Source: Agarophyton chilense (taxonomy: Eukaryota; Rhodophyta; Florideophyceae; Gracilariales; Gracilariaceae). From it: 64,000 bases of DNA. A program made the translations under genes and the position numbers. Location of the stretch: the NCBI GenBank assembly GCA_030374765.1, contig JARGXX010000088.1, positions 1,860,001-1,924,000 of the forward strand. Reading direction: 5' to 3'. The notes beneath the pieces are model-generated. The model saw only the letters and a list, made by a program, of their open reading frames with translations. It was not told where the DNA came from and ran no database searches. Positions 10,395-21,180 of the stretch are shown here, one piece after another (the first letter of the stretch is position 1; every line of letters begins with the position of its first letter).

Positions 10395-12248
10395 TTAGTG
10401 CAGCGGGGACGCGGGGTCAGAAGAGAGTTGCGAGAACGGATCAGTGGTTGAAGAAAAGAGCGGAAGGCGGGTTGCAATACTGTTGGGGGCGCGTCTGGCG
10501 GCGGCGACGTGATGTGCGGCTATTCTGTTAAAGTGGGCGCTTTCGCGGGAGGTCGCGCACACATCGCGCCGAGTGGCGGAACGAAGCGCGGCGGAGACGG
10601 CGGAGTGGGGTGGCATCGGGCACCGGCGCGGCTGCGCGTGGACTCGGCATGCGGCATGCGGCGGATGCTTGCAGCCCGCGGGGGGGAACGAAGTCGAGGG
10701 GCAACGCCGAGCGGAAGGCGTTAGGCGGAAGCGGCGAGGGGGTGTGGGTCGAACTGGAAATAAGGGTTGGACCGCTCCTTCGCGGACACATCCATGCAGT
10801 GCAGTGTGGTGGATACAGTGGAAGCGTGAGTTTTGGCGCGAGTTTCGCTTACGCCTTGGCCACGATCGCAGTGCCGCGATAGCGGGCCTAGGAGATCGCG
10901 TTTTCGGACCCCTCAAATAGTACCGTTGAACAATGTGTCGAGTTCCAAACAGAGTGCTTTAGACCACCATCCGTGTGCAGGCGCACTTCACACTTTACGA
11001 AGTGCCCCGTTAACGGCGCGGGGAAAAATATCGATGTACTTCCCTCAAAGCCATGTGACAAAGCTCTGAGTGACAATGATCATTGTCAGAGAGATAAACC
11101 GAAACCTATAATTGCGGACCGTGGTAGACCAAAACTGTGTGTGAGATGAGTCGAAAACATCTAGCACGTTGTTAGCACGTACCTCAACGTAGTTCGTTTC
11201 CCTATTGCTTTGAACGCCATTTCGGGTCCACAGAGAACAAATGCAATCCCCGCAATATCGAAACCCTCCAGCTTCACATGGCCGCTAAGCATGTGCTCAA
11301 ATTCGCAGCTCCTCAGTTCGTCGCCAACCAGCTTAGTGTAATAAAGAGATGGTGAATGCAGTCGAGGCCTTCTCCAGATGGAGGCGAAGACAGGCTGGCG
11401 CTCCTTTTAGACGCACCTCGAAGCCTTCTATCTGTCTTTAAGATAGATATAAGCTGAATACTGTCTCTTTACAATGTAGGTTACAACCTGATCCCGGTGA
11501 TCAAACGTGACTGGGCTTGTAGTGCTAAGTTTGAATTGAACCTAGCCAAATGACCGTTGTCCACAAGCTGTCAGGGAAAATATCGTCAGTATGCGTCAGG
11601 GAAGGAGATCTGACTTGCCGTTGTTTGCTGCTGCAAGAGAACAGACCAGGGAGGCAAGACAGGAGGCACATTTTTTGGAGAGGTAAGTTTGTTTCTATAG
11701 AATGTGATTGCATAAAGCAAGGAATTGCGCTCTAACTTGTGTGATTTTGTGATGTCTATCTAGTTATGTAGGAATTTGGGATTCACGAAGGGTGAACTGG
11801 TGTACCACTTGGCCGGTTATCGTATAATGGAGTGTTCCTCGCGCCGCCCTTCGCGCAACGCGAAGTGAAGCGCAACGATCGGAGGGCGAGATGCAAAGCG
11901 GGTCACCGCATGTCAATTGGGAAGATCTCATTTCACGTGCAATTGGGACCCGTTTTTGGTCTCAATTGCAGGATTGCAGTATTACGCACTGGCCATTAGG
12001 GTCATTAGAGGACATTAACTTGAATGTGCAAGGCATTTGAACGGTTCATGTTAGCTACGATACCTGCGCGAAATGAATGATCATGCGCTAGATAGCGTTC
12101 AGTATTCCTTTCATTGTCAGTAGAATTCATGGTCTAGGATTTATGAGTATCGAAAGATATCTCCCAAGTTCTCTTCCATTATTCCTAGTGTGCCAGTGTT
12201 AGTGCGGAAGTTTGCTAGTTTTCTACATTCTCCCCAGAATTCAATTGG
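10395..12248. other. No recognised gene
   Basis: The part to about 10900 is GC- and CpG-rich and would be the former promoter/5' end of the PDS5 fragment; it opens several overlapping GC-driven frames without family features. A TAA at 10397-10395 precedes the first PDS5-like codons and is followed by CAGCAG, so a 3' splice site here is possible. From 10.9 to 12.2 kb I see no coding signal, only short palindromic pieces such as that around 11850-11880. Confidence 0.55.
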
Positions 12249-12358
12249 GCTAGTATTTTTGCGCTAGATATTCGGGCATCAAAATTCTGCAGAATTTTGA
12301 ATGCTAACCATAGACATTCTAGCACACCCAAACTAGAAATCTAGCACACAATACTAGC
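12249..12358. repeat. MITE-like palindromic repeat, 110 bp
   Basis: The repeat begins GCTAGTATT and ends AATACTAGC. The inverted ends run on with mismatches through a second GCTAGAT-type block. The centre holds the perfect palindrome AAAATTCTGCAGAATTTT. A diverged inverted relative, together with about 25 bases of flank, lies near 6080-6325, so this is a dispersed family. No clear target duplication is visible. Confidence 0.55.
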
Positions 12359-12574
12359 TTTGCGAAAACACAGACGTACGGAAAGAGAAGAGAAAACCCG
12401 AAGCACAAGCCATACAAACCAAGAGAAAGGAAACCATTCAACGGTACCTGTTCTGGGTGAGGGGAGCGCGGTTACCGGAGCGTGGACTGCCCCAAGTGCA
12501 AAGGTAAGTCGGGCCACAGTGGTGAAGGGAAATGGTCTCTGCAAGCCACTCACGAAACCACAACCATCTATTAA

Positions 12575-13357
12575 ATGACCGAGGAAGTGAAAGAACTATG
12601 CATCCAGTATGGCGGAGACTGCGCGGAGACCTTGGTCCAGGGTGGAGATGATTCTCGAGACGACGATGAAGGGGAAAGCCAAATTCACTTCGCAGAAGAC
12701 GTAGAGATGATTGAAAAGGGAAATAAATCGAGCAGCCGCGACGACGAACCTGGACTAAGTGAGTTTTTCGCCTCAGAATTTGGAATTAACTTCACCGAAA
12801 CATCCAGTGATGGCAATTCCAATCAAGGTCCGGACCCGGAGATCGAGGTGATTAATTACGCCAAGTTCGCAAAATCTATTCAGAATTTCACACCCACAGG
12901 CGGAGAAGTTGGACTCATCCCATTAAAGGCCTCAATTCTCCCGATCCACTCGAGCTCGCAGATCGACCCTGGTGTCTTTGAGGGAGTATTCCTTGACATC
13001 AGAGCCTCGACGTCGGTATGCCGACTGCGAAAGGCAAAAGCCTATTCTGCCTTTGTTGGATGCAGATTCAAGGCGAGGAAGTCCAGAAAAAAGTCCAGCA
13101 AGGTCTTCCGTTTTTAAGCTTTGAAGGAGGCTAGCCTTGGAAATCTAACTGTCAGACTGCAGGTGCCGGTAAACACTTATGTTGAAATCAACGTTGACAT
13201 TGTTAACGCCAATATACCCTTCCTTATAGGGCTTGATGCACTAGACGAGTATGCGTTGTATGTTAACAATGTACAAAACCTACTGATACACGACAAGCTA
13301 GGCTGGAAAATCCCACTCATCAAGCTAGGAGGTCACAAGTACTACCGCAAGGGATAA
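12575..13357 (+). pseudogene. Copia-type protease region
   Basis: Two frames belong together: 12575-13117 (acidic spacer ending in a damaged active site, FLDIRASTSVCRLRKAKAY, where LDTGAS would be expected) and 13121-13357 (PFLIGLDALDEYALYVN, the hydrophobic second half of retropepsins of this type). A TAA and a frame change separate them. With Thr-Gly replaced by Ile-Arg beside the catalytic Asp, the enzyme should be inactive. Confidence 0.65.
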
Positions 13358-13361
13358 AGAG

Positions 13362-14290
13362 GTGCTGCTCACGCTCGGAGAGTTGAGGACAATGCACGAA
13401 GGGTTTTATCACCTCTCAACAAACAAGCTGTACAACCTCATCAAGCGGACCAAGCCAGCAGACGCTACGCCAATTGTCAGGAAGCTGCTCGGCGACATAG
13501 CCGCTCGCTGTCGCCCCTGCCAATTTCACTCATCAAACCTACAACTATTCATGGCTTCGGTCTCTGAATGCATCTTATTTAACAGCACTGTTATAATTGA
13601 CCTGAGGTGGATTATGACCAGGGCGGTCTTACACGACATCGACATGGATACTCGCTACTCCGCTGCGAGGTTTATCGATGGGCAATCTGCAGAAGACGTC
13701 TGGGAGACGTTCTTACTGTGCTGGGTTGGAATGTATAACGGCTATCCAGATTCCGTTCGAAGCGACGCCGGTTCGGTATTTACGAGCAGGACCTGGAACA
13801 CTCAGGCAAAAGACGCTGGCGTTGCGGTCGAGATGGTTTTCGTGGAGAGCAGCAACCCCATGGGCGTCGGGGAGAGGTACCATGACTCCCGGGCGCATCT
13901 TCAGGAAGATTTTTATGGACCACCCTGGGAGCTCGAAGGAAATCATCGTCACTCTTGCTAACAAAGCTATGAGCGATACTATGAGATCGGAGGGGCTGGT
14001 ATCGAGCCTGTTAGGTTTTGGTACAATCCCTCGTATATGAGCAGAAACTGTAAGGCGGACGGATCGAGAAGAGCGTCTGTCGATGATGCAAACTGCAAAG
14101 GAGGAGATGGAGAGGATTACGGCACGACTCAGGCTGCGCAAGGTGCTGAGTAGTTGAGCTCCTAAGGCAGTGCCCGCGATTTTGCGTGAGGGGGACCCGG
14201 TGCTGGTATGGAGAAAGAAGAAGGAGGCAAGCGACGGCCTCTTGACCGGACCTTTTGAGATCTTGAAGATCAAAGGGAAGGCCCCTCGCA
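13362..14290 (+). pseudogene. Copia-type integrase
   Basis: The N-terminal zinc-binding HHCC module is visible (HEGFYHLSTNKLYNLI ... CRPCQ), followed by the catalytic core: VIIDLRWI with the first Asp, YPDSVRSDAGSVFTS with the second Asp, and a region MGVGERYHD with the Glu. The frame breaks near 13960. It continues as AMSDTMRSEGLVSSLLGFGTIPR, a block typical of copia-type integrases, and then REGDPVLVWRKKKEASDGLLTGPF, the small C-terminal barrel. It ends at the border of the next transposon. Confidence 0.75.
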
Positions 14291-14583
14291 CCTGACCTCA
14301 TATGAGGTCAAATTCGTTGTCGAATATACACTAGTATCTATACGACCGATGGCCTTATGTGAGTTCCATTGGCCTCATATGAGGCCATAATTACATTCTT
14401 GATCGATTTTATGAAATTTAGCAATATTTCTAAAATTTTGCTCCTATGTGTTGCAAACACTATGTCCATCCCTGTCTTCAAATTCCAACACAACGAAGTA
14501 TCGTCTACAACCTCTACAAAGCACTATTTAAACTCTGACCGGACACAACTCTTGTAACATGTCAACGTCAACCGATCTCGGAC

Positions 14584-14946
14584 ATGTGGTCGAAAATAAA
14601 CTTTACACCCGAGCAGGCCTCTTCCCATCAGAAAGAGATTTTAACTGCTTCTTTTTCACACAATAGAAAACTCATGGCGTCTGCGGAAGTGACAGATTTT
14701 GAAGTTGTTGTAAAAATAAATCGTCGACATTATTTTGTCACCATAGTCTTTGAACCATCTGGTCAAGGGAAGGTGTACACTCTAGAACCTTGCAAGTTTG
14801 AACATTTTGATCTTGTCATGGTTTATAAAAATGCTGAAATCCCTTCCCACTCAACCCAAAGAGAAGAAATACTGTTTTTAGTAACAAAGTCCCAAATCAT
14901 GTCAGACGACATACTGTCACAGATAGGACCGAGAGTTAAACTATGA
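14584..14946 (+). CDS. Unrecognised ORF in piggyBac-type element (N-terminal region?)
   Basis: Open frame of 120 residues starting at an ATG, with no motif I recognise. It lies upstream of the transposase pieces in the same direction, so it is probably the N-terminal part of the same protein or an accessory frame. Its TGA stop overlaps the ATG of the next frame in the string ATGA (14943-14946). Confidence 0.4.
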   Translation: MWSKINFTPEQASSHQKEILTASFSHNRKLMASAEVTDFEVVVKINRRHYFVTIVFEPSGQGKVYTLEPCKFEHFDLVMVYKNAEIPSHSTQREEILFLVTKSQIMSDDILSQIGPRVKL

Positions 14947-15227
14947 AGCCGACCAGACCTCTTACTATGACAAAAACATGCACGCATGACAGTGATTTGG
15001 AAGTTATTTCGACCAAGTCGGCATCGGGAAATGTGTTTTGGACTCTGAATGGTCCCGTAGAAATGCATCAATTGAAAGGTACGGAACCGGTAGAAGATAC
15101 TATTTCGACCATTCACGCTCCTTCAAGACTTTCTCAGAATATTTCATTCGGATCGATATTTTCTGTCCCTCATTTGAAAAAAACACTTTCTAATCTACAA
15201 CCTTCCAGTGGGGAGATGTATAACTAA
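14943..15227 (+). CDS. Unrecognised ORF overlapping the previous one by ATGA
   Basis: A 94-residue frame that begins inside the stop codon of the previous one. There is no recognised domain. The region would correspond to the stretch just before the piggyBac catalytic domain. The 4-base overlap may be simple frame damage of one longer gene, which is the more economical reading. Confidence 0.35.
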   Translation: MKPTRPLTMTKTCTHDSDLEVISTKSASGNVFWTLNGPVEMHQLKGTEPVEDTISTIHAPSRLSQNISFGSIFSVPHLKKTLSNLQPSSGEMYN

Positions 15228-15267
15228 GGGAGACTAGTAGATATAAATCTTTGAATTATTCGGTTTA

Positions 15268-16239
15268 ATGGTTTTGATGCACCGCTTCGTATTTTCGACT
15301 AGAAGATCAGTATGGTTTGAAGAAATGTCTTCTAAAGCTATCGACTGTTCACAAATCAGAAAGATCATGTCACGCAACCGGTGTGAACATATGAGATATT
15401 TTATCGTTTTCAGTGGATCCGAAAGCGATCAAACCCAGATGAAGCCAGGTGGTCATGCGTCACAAACTTTTTGAAAGCTCTGAATCACTCTACAAATCTT
15501 TCTTAACTTCATCACAGACATTGTGTGTCAATGAAAGTATGTCATGCTAGTGTGGACTCGGTGGAATTTAGATTTAAGTTGGACTTCCACACTATATTTC
15601 TTTAGATAGAAAACTTGATAATTATTCTAAAATTAACATAGTTGTCTGCAGAAGGAGTGAAATAATTCTTAAACTATAATAAAGTATGGGCTCTATAAAA
15701 CCAAATGTCCAGTCTTATGATCCTGAACAGGAACTCTGAACAGCTTTTTCATGAGAGTAGTGAATAATATTTTTGAAACCAATCACATTGATTACGTTGA
15801 CTCAAATTTTGCATCTGTTAGACCCGCCAAAAAAAACTTAAAAAGAGGAATAAAATTCATTGGAGTTAAAAAAACCTGCTACCAACAGGTTTCCTATGAA
15901 ACATCGTTCCGAAATCCGATAAAGTCACGAAGCCAGCACCTTTCACTGGTGGGTAACCTTCCTGAACTAGATCAAGAGTTGATTTCTGTGCTTTGCGAGA
16001 ACAGCAAGACGAGATTTCTTATCATTACTTACAGTATCAACGAACCAGGTACTTCTATTTTTCGTGAAGAATTGAGGAAAACTGATGGAGTACACAACAA
16101 AATACCGCTTTCTGTTTCTGTTCCAGAAGTCTGCAAAGAGCATTTTTCAGACTTTTCAAGAATTTATAAACAAATTAGATCTCGAGAAGATTATTTGAAA
16201 ATGACAAAGAACTTCAAACTGAAAGAGTTGTCTTTTTAG
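15268..16239 (+). pseudogene. piggyBac-type transposase (DDE_Tnp_1_7), degenerate
   Basis: Three blocks of the family are seen in order. First comes MSRNRCEHMRYFIVFSGSESD (15368-15430), matching the usual SRNRF...LHFSDN block. Second is TLCVNESM near 15520, where the catalytic D of the usual IDE-SM block is Asn. Third is the 15751-16239 frame, with YVDSNFASVRPAKKNLKRGI (second Asp kept), FLIITYSINEPGT and PEVCKEHFSDFSRIYKQIRSREDYLKM. The last block corresponds to the I-D-x-x-N-R end of the domain but lacks the third Asp. Stops and shifts between 15474 and 15751, plus the lost catalytic residues, mean no activity. Confidence 0.65.
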
Positions 16240-17256
16240 AGTGAATTCTTCTTTGCTGGCAATGTGCGTGGTCGACGCCTCGAATCTCTAGGAAGGTGCC
16301 AATGAAAACATTCGGAATCTCACACTGCATCATTATTATTGCAACTTAGGAGACGGGTTATTAAAGAACAACTGGGATACTGTAAGAACAATAAAAAGAA
16401 CCGTGAAGGAATAAGACGAAATAGAAAGTCCATATCTTGCTGGAACTGTAATTTATTTAACGCGGACAAACCGAAGGCGCAGGAAGTTAGGTGGTTCTCT
16501 AACATTTTCAACATACCAAGGTCGATGCAAAGTATGGAAAACTACAAATAAATCAAATCGCGTTTGTGCGGAATGCAAAAAAAAATGATATAGATACTTC
16601 CATATTTCACATCGGAACTGGTGGTGCTTCTGTTATAGATCACTTGCGAGACATTTATAATATTTGCTGCACCATGTAGTCAACAACAGTAATGTTCGTT
16701 TGACAATATGCGTTTTTAGGCCTTTCAGAGCCATTTTTAAAATATGTAGCAAAAGTTCAAATTCCCTGTAGCCCCCTACTAAATCGATCGTCGTAATTCG
16801 AACTGCTAAATATATTCTGGTCTCTGATGCAACTAGGAGTTTAGCACATGTCACGGTCTTATTTATTTTGTTGAAGAAGATACCAATGTGTTCTCAGACC
16901 GTAAAAAGTATTATATTTACTCGAACTCCCTAAGGATTTTTTGAGTTTCAACTATCTCAGTGAGGTTTAAACCATGTTTTAATCAGTCTCTGAGCAGTCG
17001 TGAAACCATATATCTGTTGTTACTGAAGAAGTTAGTCCAACTGATGTACTTTGAGGGAGGCGAAACGTGATTGGAATACTTCTCTATACTTTGAAAACAG
17101 ATTGTGACACTGCCAAATCGAACCCAGCGTCTCTTATTTATTTTTTGTAAAATAGGAATTGCGTCATATGAAGTAAAACCGAACTCACATGAGGTCAATT
17201 CTTCAGACATACCGACGCTAGCTATTGTCTTTTCGACTTATGGCCTCATATGAGCC

Positions 17257-18583
17257 CAAAATCTATTTATTTGTAGTTTAGCAATAAACAATATCTACAT
17301 ACTCTGCAAAACTATAACACATTGTTGAACACTCTGCCTTTGATGCAGTCTATTCTTCTCGCCCAGGGTAGTTTGGAACACATGGTAATTTAGAAAACAG
17401 ATCCAATTGTCGTTTTCTATTAAAACTGGATCCTTCATATCCGTACTGGGTTTACTAGAGCGTACACATCCTGAATATACGCTCTCACATAAGTAAATGC
17501 CGTTGTACTCCAGGCGGCACGTCAATCCGATACTTGCTGCTCTATGGTTCCAAGAGCAATCATCATGGCTGCGGAAAAAAAATAACGCCAAAAACTTGGC
17601 GTCAAAAGCCCCGTTTTTTTCTCCGTTTTGCTGTATGAACACATCTGTTTTATGACAATGGAGACATTTTTTGGTTTTGTTGGTGTCGTAGGTTTTAACC
17701 GCACGGAAAAGTTAGATAAACGTATTATGCTGGTCATTTTGGGGCTCCCTTCTTATTTTACCGAGAGAGATGTGACTCTGTTTGGTGTTTGGGATAATTA
17801 TTTCAAAGTAGGGAGGAATGCGTCGGTGGGAAGTACTTAGATGGTAGAAAGAAGATACAAAATGCAGGTGAAGCTCTATTTGGAACTGCTACCTGATAAG
17901 GAATGGATACAGTCGTTGATAAGTTTATCATCTGATTCTGATCCAATCTCACGAACTCTAAAACTTCATTTGTTGAGAACATTTTATACAAAATCGTCAA
18001 GAAACTATCAGTACGCTTGCACGCAAGTACATATGGTACGAATGGGTAGAATGGCCTTGTGGCGCACATATACCAATAACCATTCTGATTGAAACGGTTA
18101 AAAGCTTTATATATGGATTGAAAATATCTTGCGTGGCCGGCAGCTGTCAGGCCCTGTTCTTGAGTAAAAAAGCGGTTCTAAACCAATTAGCACTTAGTAT
18201 GTTTGGTATACATAAATGAGTTTAAGTTTTGGGAGCCAAGGTGTTATATGCCTCCACAGATCGGATCCTTTCTACGCTATGAAGTGACCGAAATTAGAAT
18301 GGAACACCCTCTTTTTTTCCATTTTCTGGTCAGTTTGTAGCTTTAATTAGTCAAATATAGCCATACGCTACTGTACTGTTTCAAAAATAAACGGAAGCTC
18401 AAGGAAACCAAACGATTCGTTTTTTACACACGTTAATGGGAAATAGTTACTCAGACCACGAAATTAAAAGAGAACAGAATCTTTTTATAAACGTTTGAAG
18501 CAAACGATCCTTCAATAGAGACAAAAAACTAACTGGAATGCATAGTTAGCGTTTTTTCCTTACATAACACGTTCTGTACTCAG
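17257..18583. other. No recognised gene
   Basis: This AT-rich spacer lies between the piggyBac-type relic and the 5' LTR of element B. Open frames up to about 115 residues exist on both strands (for example minus 17295-17642, plus 17628-17840), but I can assign no family or consistent coding pattern. Confidence 0.5.
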
Positions 18584-19329
18584 TGTAGTATTTTAGATGC
18601 GTTTTGAATCAAATAATCGAAAAGTTTCGAATGCGACATATTGCGTTCATAAGCTATTCTTAGACCTGGACTCGATAACGAGATATCATGAGAAGATTTA
18701 CTACATGGAAAGATTGGAAATCAGAATTGATATAGTAGCACTGTATTACTGTACACTTGTACGGTATGGCTACCTATTCTTTGGTTAATTGTAAAATAAT
18801 TATCTTGTGGGGCACCAGAGTGTAGATATTATATCATAGTAGCTCTTCTGCCTCCTGGCACAATAAAGGGTGCTTGGAGCAGGTGAAAAAGGCAGATGAA
18901 AACCATCAACCTACTTCTCACCATGTTGGTGTTCGCTAGGAATCCTAAAGTCGCTATAGACTAAGAGGAAACTGTAGCCCCTCTGTTTATCGCATAAGAA
19001 ATAGAGCTTTTGTTCCAAGGGTATCCTCTACTTTGCGCTCTTCATCGCTTCTTCATTGTGTGTTCTGTGTGTTGATTTTGTTGTTTTCTTGTTATTTGGT
19101 GAGTACACAAGGGTCGTCGAGCCGATCTCGTGTGCCTTCGGCACGACCGTAGCTGGAGTATTATCTCGTGTTTACACGTAACGTTTCTCTAATCAGCCTC
19201 CCCTGATCATCATCTTTCCGTCACCTTCTTTCAAGAACAGTCGCTCGCAAGGTGACGCCCGATTTCTGCGATGTGTTCTGTGGACACCCGCCTGGTATTG
19301 AGTACGCCACACTCTTTAATAGAATATCA
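18584..19329 (+). repeat. Element B 5' LTR
   Basis: Starts TGTAGTATTTTAGATGCG and ends at about AATATCA. It matches 29944-31135 through blocks such as GGAATCCTAAAGTCGCTA and the CTGCCTCCTGGCACAATAAA polyadenylation-like region (18850s). The end is set from the 3' copy and from the primer site 7 bases on, so it may be off by a few bases. Confidence 0.8.
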
Positions 19330-19336
19330 AATAAAC

Positions 19337-19354
19337 TGGTCTCCCGAATTAGAA
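19337..19354 (+). other. Element B primer-binding site
   Basis: TGGTCTCCCGAATTAGAA differs by one base from the primer site of element A. Confidence 0.75.
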
Positions 19355-19717
19355 AGAAGTACACTTATGTGTATGAATTGGTCACCTGGACTGGATCTTT
19401 CGTGTCTCGCACTTCATTGGATCTTAGATGGATTTTTTGTACGAGATACTTCGATCAGTGAACCGAAGCATGAACTGTCTTCAAGGAATCTGTTTTGTAG
19501 GAAGACACTCGGAAATGGATCAAACCGTTCGCAGAGTTCCTCGCTTACTTCGAAGCTTATTCTCGAAGATATGTATTTATCCTTTGTTATTTTATTTGCT
19601 GGAAGTTTTATTATCGATTTTGGTTGTATCGATTTCGATATCTATTGCTTTCACTTTTGAAAATGTGTTACGTCGTCGAAATTTTTGGTCTGGATAACCA
19701 GTTAATTCTGGGCCACG

Positions 19718-21180
19718 ATGCCAACGAGAAGCTTTTCAAGTAAGGATAATCCTGAGTCGGTGGTACCCCGCTTAGCCACCTCTACAGATTCTGGAAACCG
19801 CTTATACAGTTCGGCGAGAAGCAAGTCGATATCGACAGGAGGCGCTGGCACATCTTCGGAGGCACCGACGACGGTTGCTCAAGAGGATGCTACCTCAACT
19901 ATACGTGATTTCATGGGAGAGAAAGCCTTGTAAGCTGAGTTGCAGACACTACCTGCGAAATCTGCGACATAGAAGCTCCGTCTGGAGCAAATGGAAAGTC
20001 AAGTTTACTTGTTAAGGTCATCTTTTGAATCTTTAAGAAGGGATCATTCTGTTCTGAAGAACCGAAAATTGTATAGAGATCGGATATCCGATACAATTCG
20101 GTAAATCCAAGAAGATGTCAATCATTTTGCTAGAAGAGCAGGGAATTGCCACCGAGGTTTTACCAGCACTTCCAAACATTGTCAAGGAGATCCTCTCATG
20201 TCTCAAGCCTTGCTTGGAGCGATTAGAATCTTTGGTGAACGCACCGTTGTCAATTCTGCATACGAAAGTTCAGGATACACAGTTGGTTTTTGCTGGAGGG
20301 CAGTTGCACAAGCATAAACCGAAAGGGCAGGAGCTTTCTTCAAAAAGTTCAAAATCAAAGAAGTTCACAAGCAACAGCGATAGCGGAGTTGCTTCCGATA
20401 GTTCAGAGGAGCTTAATTGTAACTCGGGCAACCCTGGAGAGAACAGCTTATCAAAGGATGATAGATCGAGAGAGAATAACATTCGTAGATCGAGAAGAAG
20501 AAGAGTGGTCAACTACTGTCGCGTCCCAGAAGAGACCGGAATACAGAGCCCTGAAACGCCTTAAATGGACCAATCGGCTTTATAGTAAGAATATGAACTA
20601 CCTCAGGTTTTAGTTAAAACTCCAAAAGAGCAAGCAGTTTGGTCGCAAAACTGCAAAAGTGACGGAACGCACCAAGCTTTTAAAGATTGGAATCCATGGT
20701 CTAACTGTTTTGGTGAAGGATTCCAAACTCGTGTTCGAGTTTTAGATTCGATTGTTTCCGAAGCCGATACTTTAGGAATGAGTAAAGCTCGAGAATTCGT
20801 TTCTCTTGCACATTTTTAACTGGATTTGCTCCAGAGCAATACTGCGCTTTGAATGGTTTACTTATGGTTGATGAAGGTGGAATCACTAGTTTGGCAGAGA
20901 CTGTGAAGCATTATCTGCGTAGTTATGATACTTCACACGCAATTTGAAAAGCTATCTTGAATCTCAGGGAGGTTGCCCAGTATTCTAGTGAGAAAGAAGT
21001 TGGATACAGTTCATAACTTAACAATGCATCTAACCGTAACGGAAATGTTCACTCTACAGGTTATGAGATGAGTCTACCCATGAATGGCTTTAAAGCGATC
21101 ATTGAGTGTTTGATAGCCCGTCATCGGGAGAAGCATGGGCTTGTTAGCTGTTCATAATTAGTGCAGTATTCACAGGCTGA
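19718..21180 (+). pseudogene. Element B gag remnant
   Basis: The frame starts at ATG 19718 with a Ser-rich block whose SGNRLYSSARSKSIS resembles the AGERLYRQAMSRSRSV of the element A Gag. A coiled-coil stretch and a basic Ser-rich frame (20115-20564) follow. From 20,700 the capsid core is recognisable in broken frames: FALEQYCALNGLLMVDEGGITS, YLRSYDTSHAI, ARHREKHGLVS. Numerous stops and shifts are present. Confidence 0.8.

Larger units (their letters stand above)
12360..14293 (+). mobile_element. Truncated Ty1/copia-type retrotransposon
   Basis: The order zinc knuckle, protease, integrase without an intervening reverse transcriptase is that of Ty1/copia elements. A degraded gag knuckle is at about 12435-12500, where a TGA replaces a Cys and Tyr replaces the His. 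Protease-like sequence follows, then integrase. The element stops at about 14293, where the piggyBac-type sequence begins with a palindrome; the RT and RNase H are not found on the other side. No LTR was identified. Confidence 0.75.
14294..17256 (+). mobile_element. Decayed piggyBac-type DNA transposon
   Basis: The segment is AT-richer than its surroundings and carries pieces of a piggyBac (DDE_Tnp_1_7) transposase. Both borders hold related palindromes: TGACCTCATATGAGGTCA at 14294 and TGGCCTCATATGAGGCCA at 14371 on the left, ACTCACATGAGGTC at about 17184 and TGGCCTCATATGAG at about 17241 on the right. They look like subterminal repeats. I found no flanking TTAA pair, so the exact ends are uncertain. 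It interrupts or abuts the copia element. Confidence 0.65.

Noticed and set aside
10395-10916. Minus-strand frame of 173 residues upstream of the PDS5 fragment
   Set aside because: Arg/Pro/Ser-rich, in a CpG-rich block; could at most be PDS5 leader sequence, but nothing in it matches the family.
19271-19660. Plus-strand frame of 129 residues across the end of the element B 5' LTR
   Set aside because: Spans LTR and primer site, has no homology to gag, and the real gag start is at 19718.
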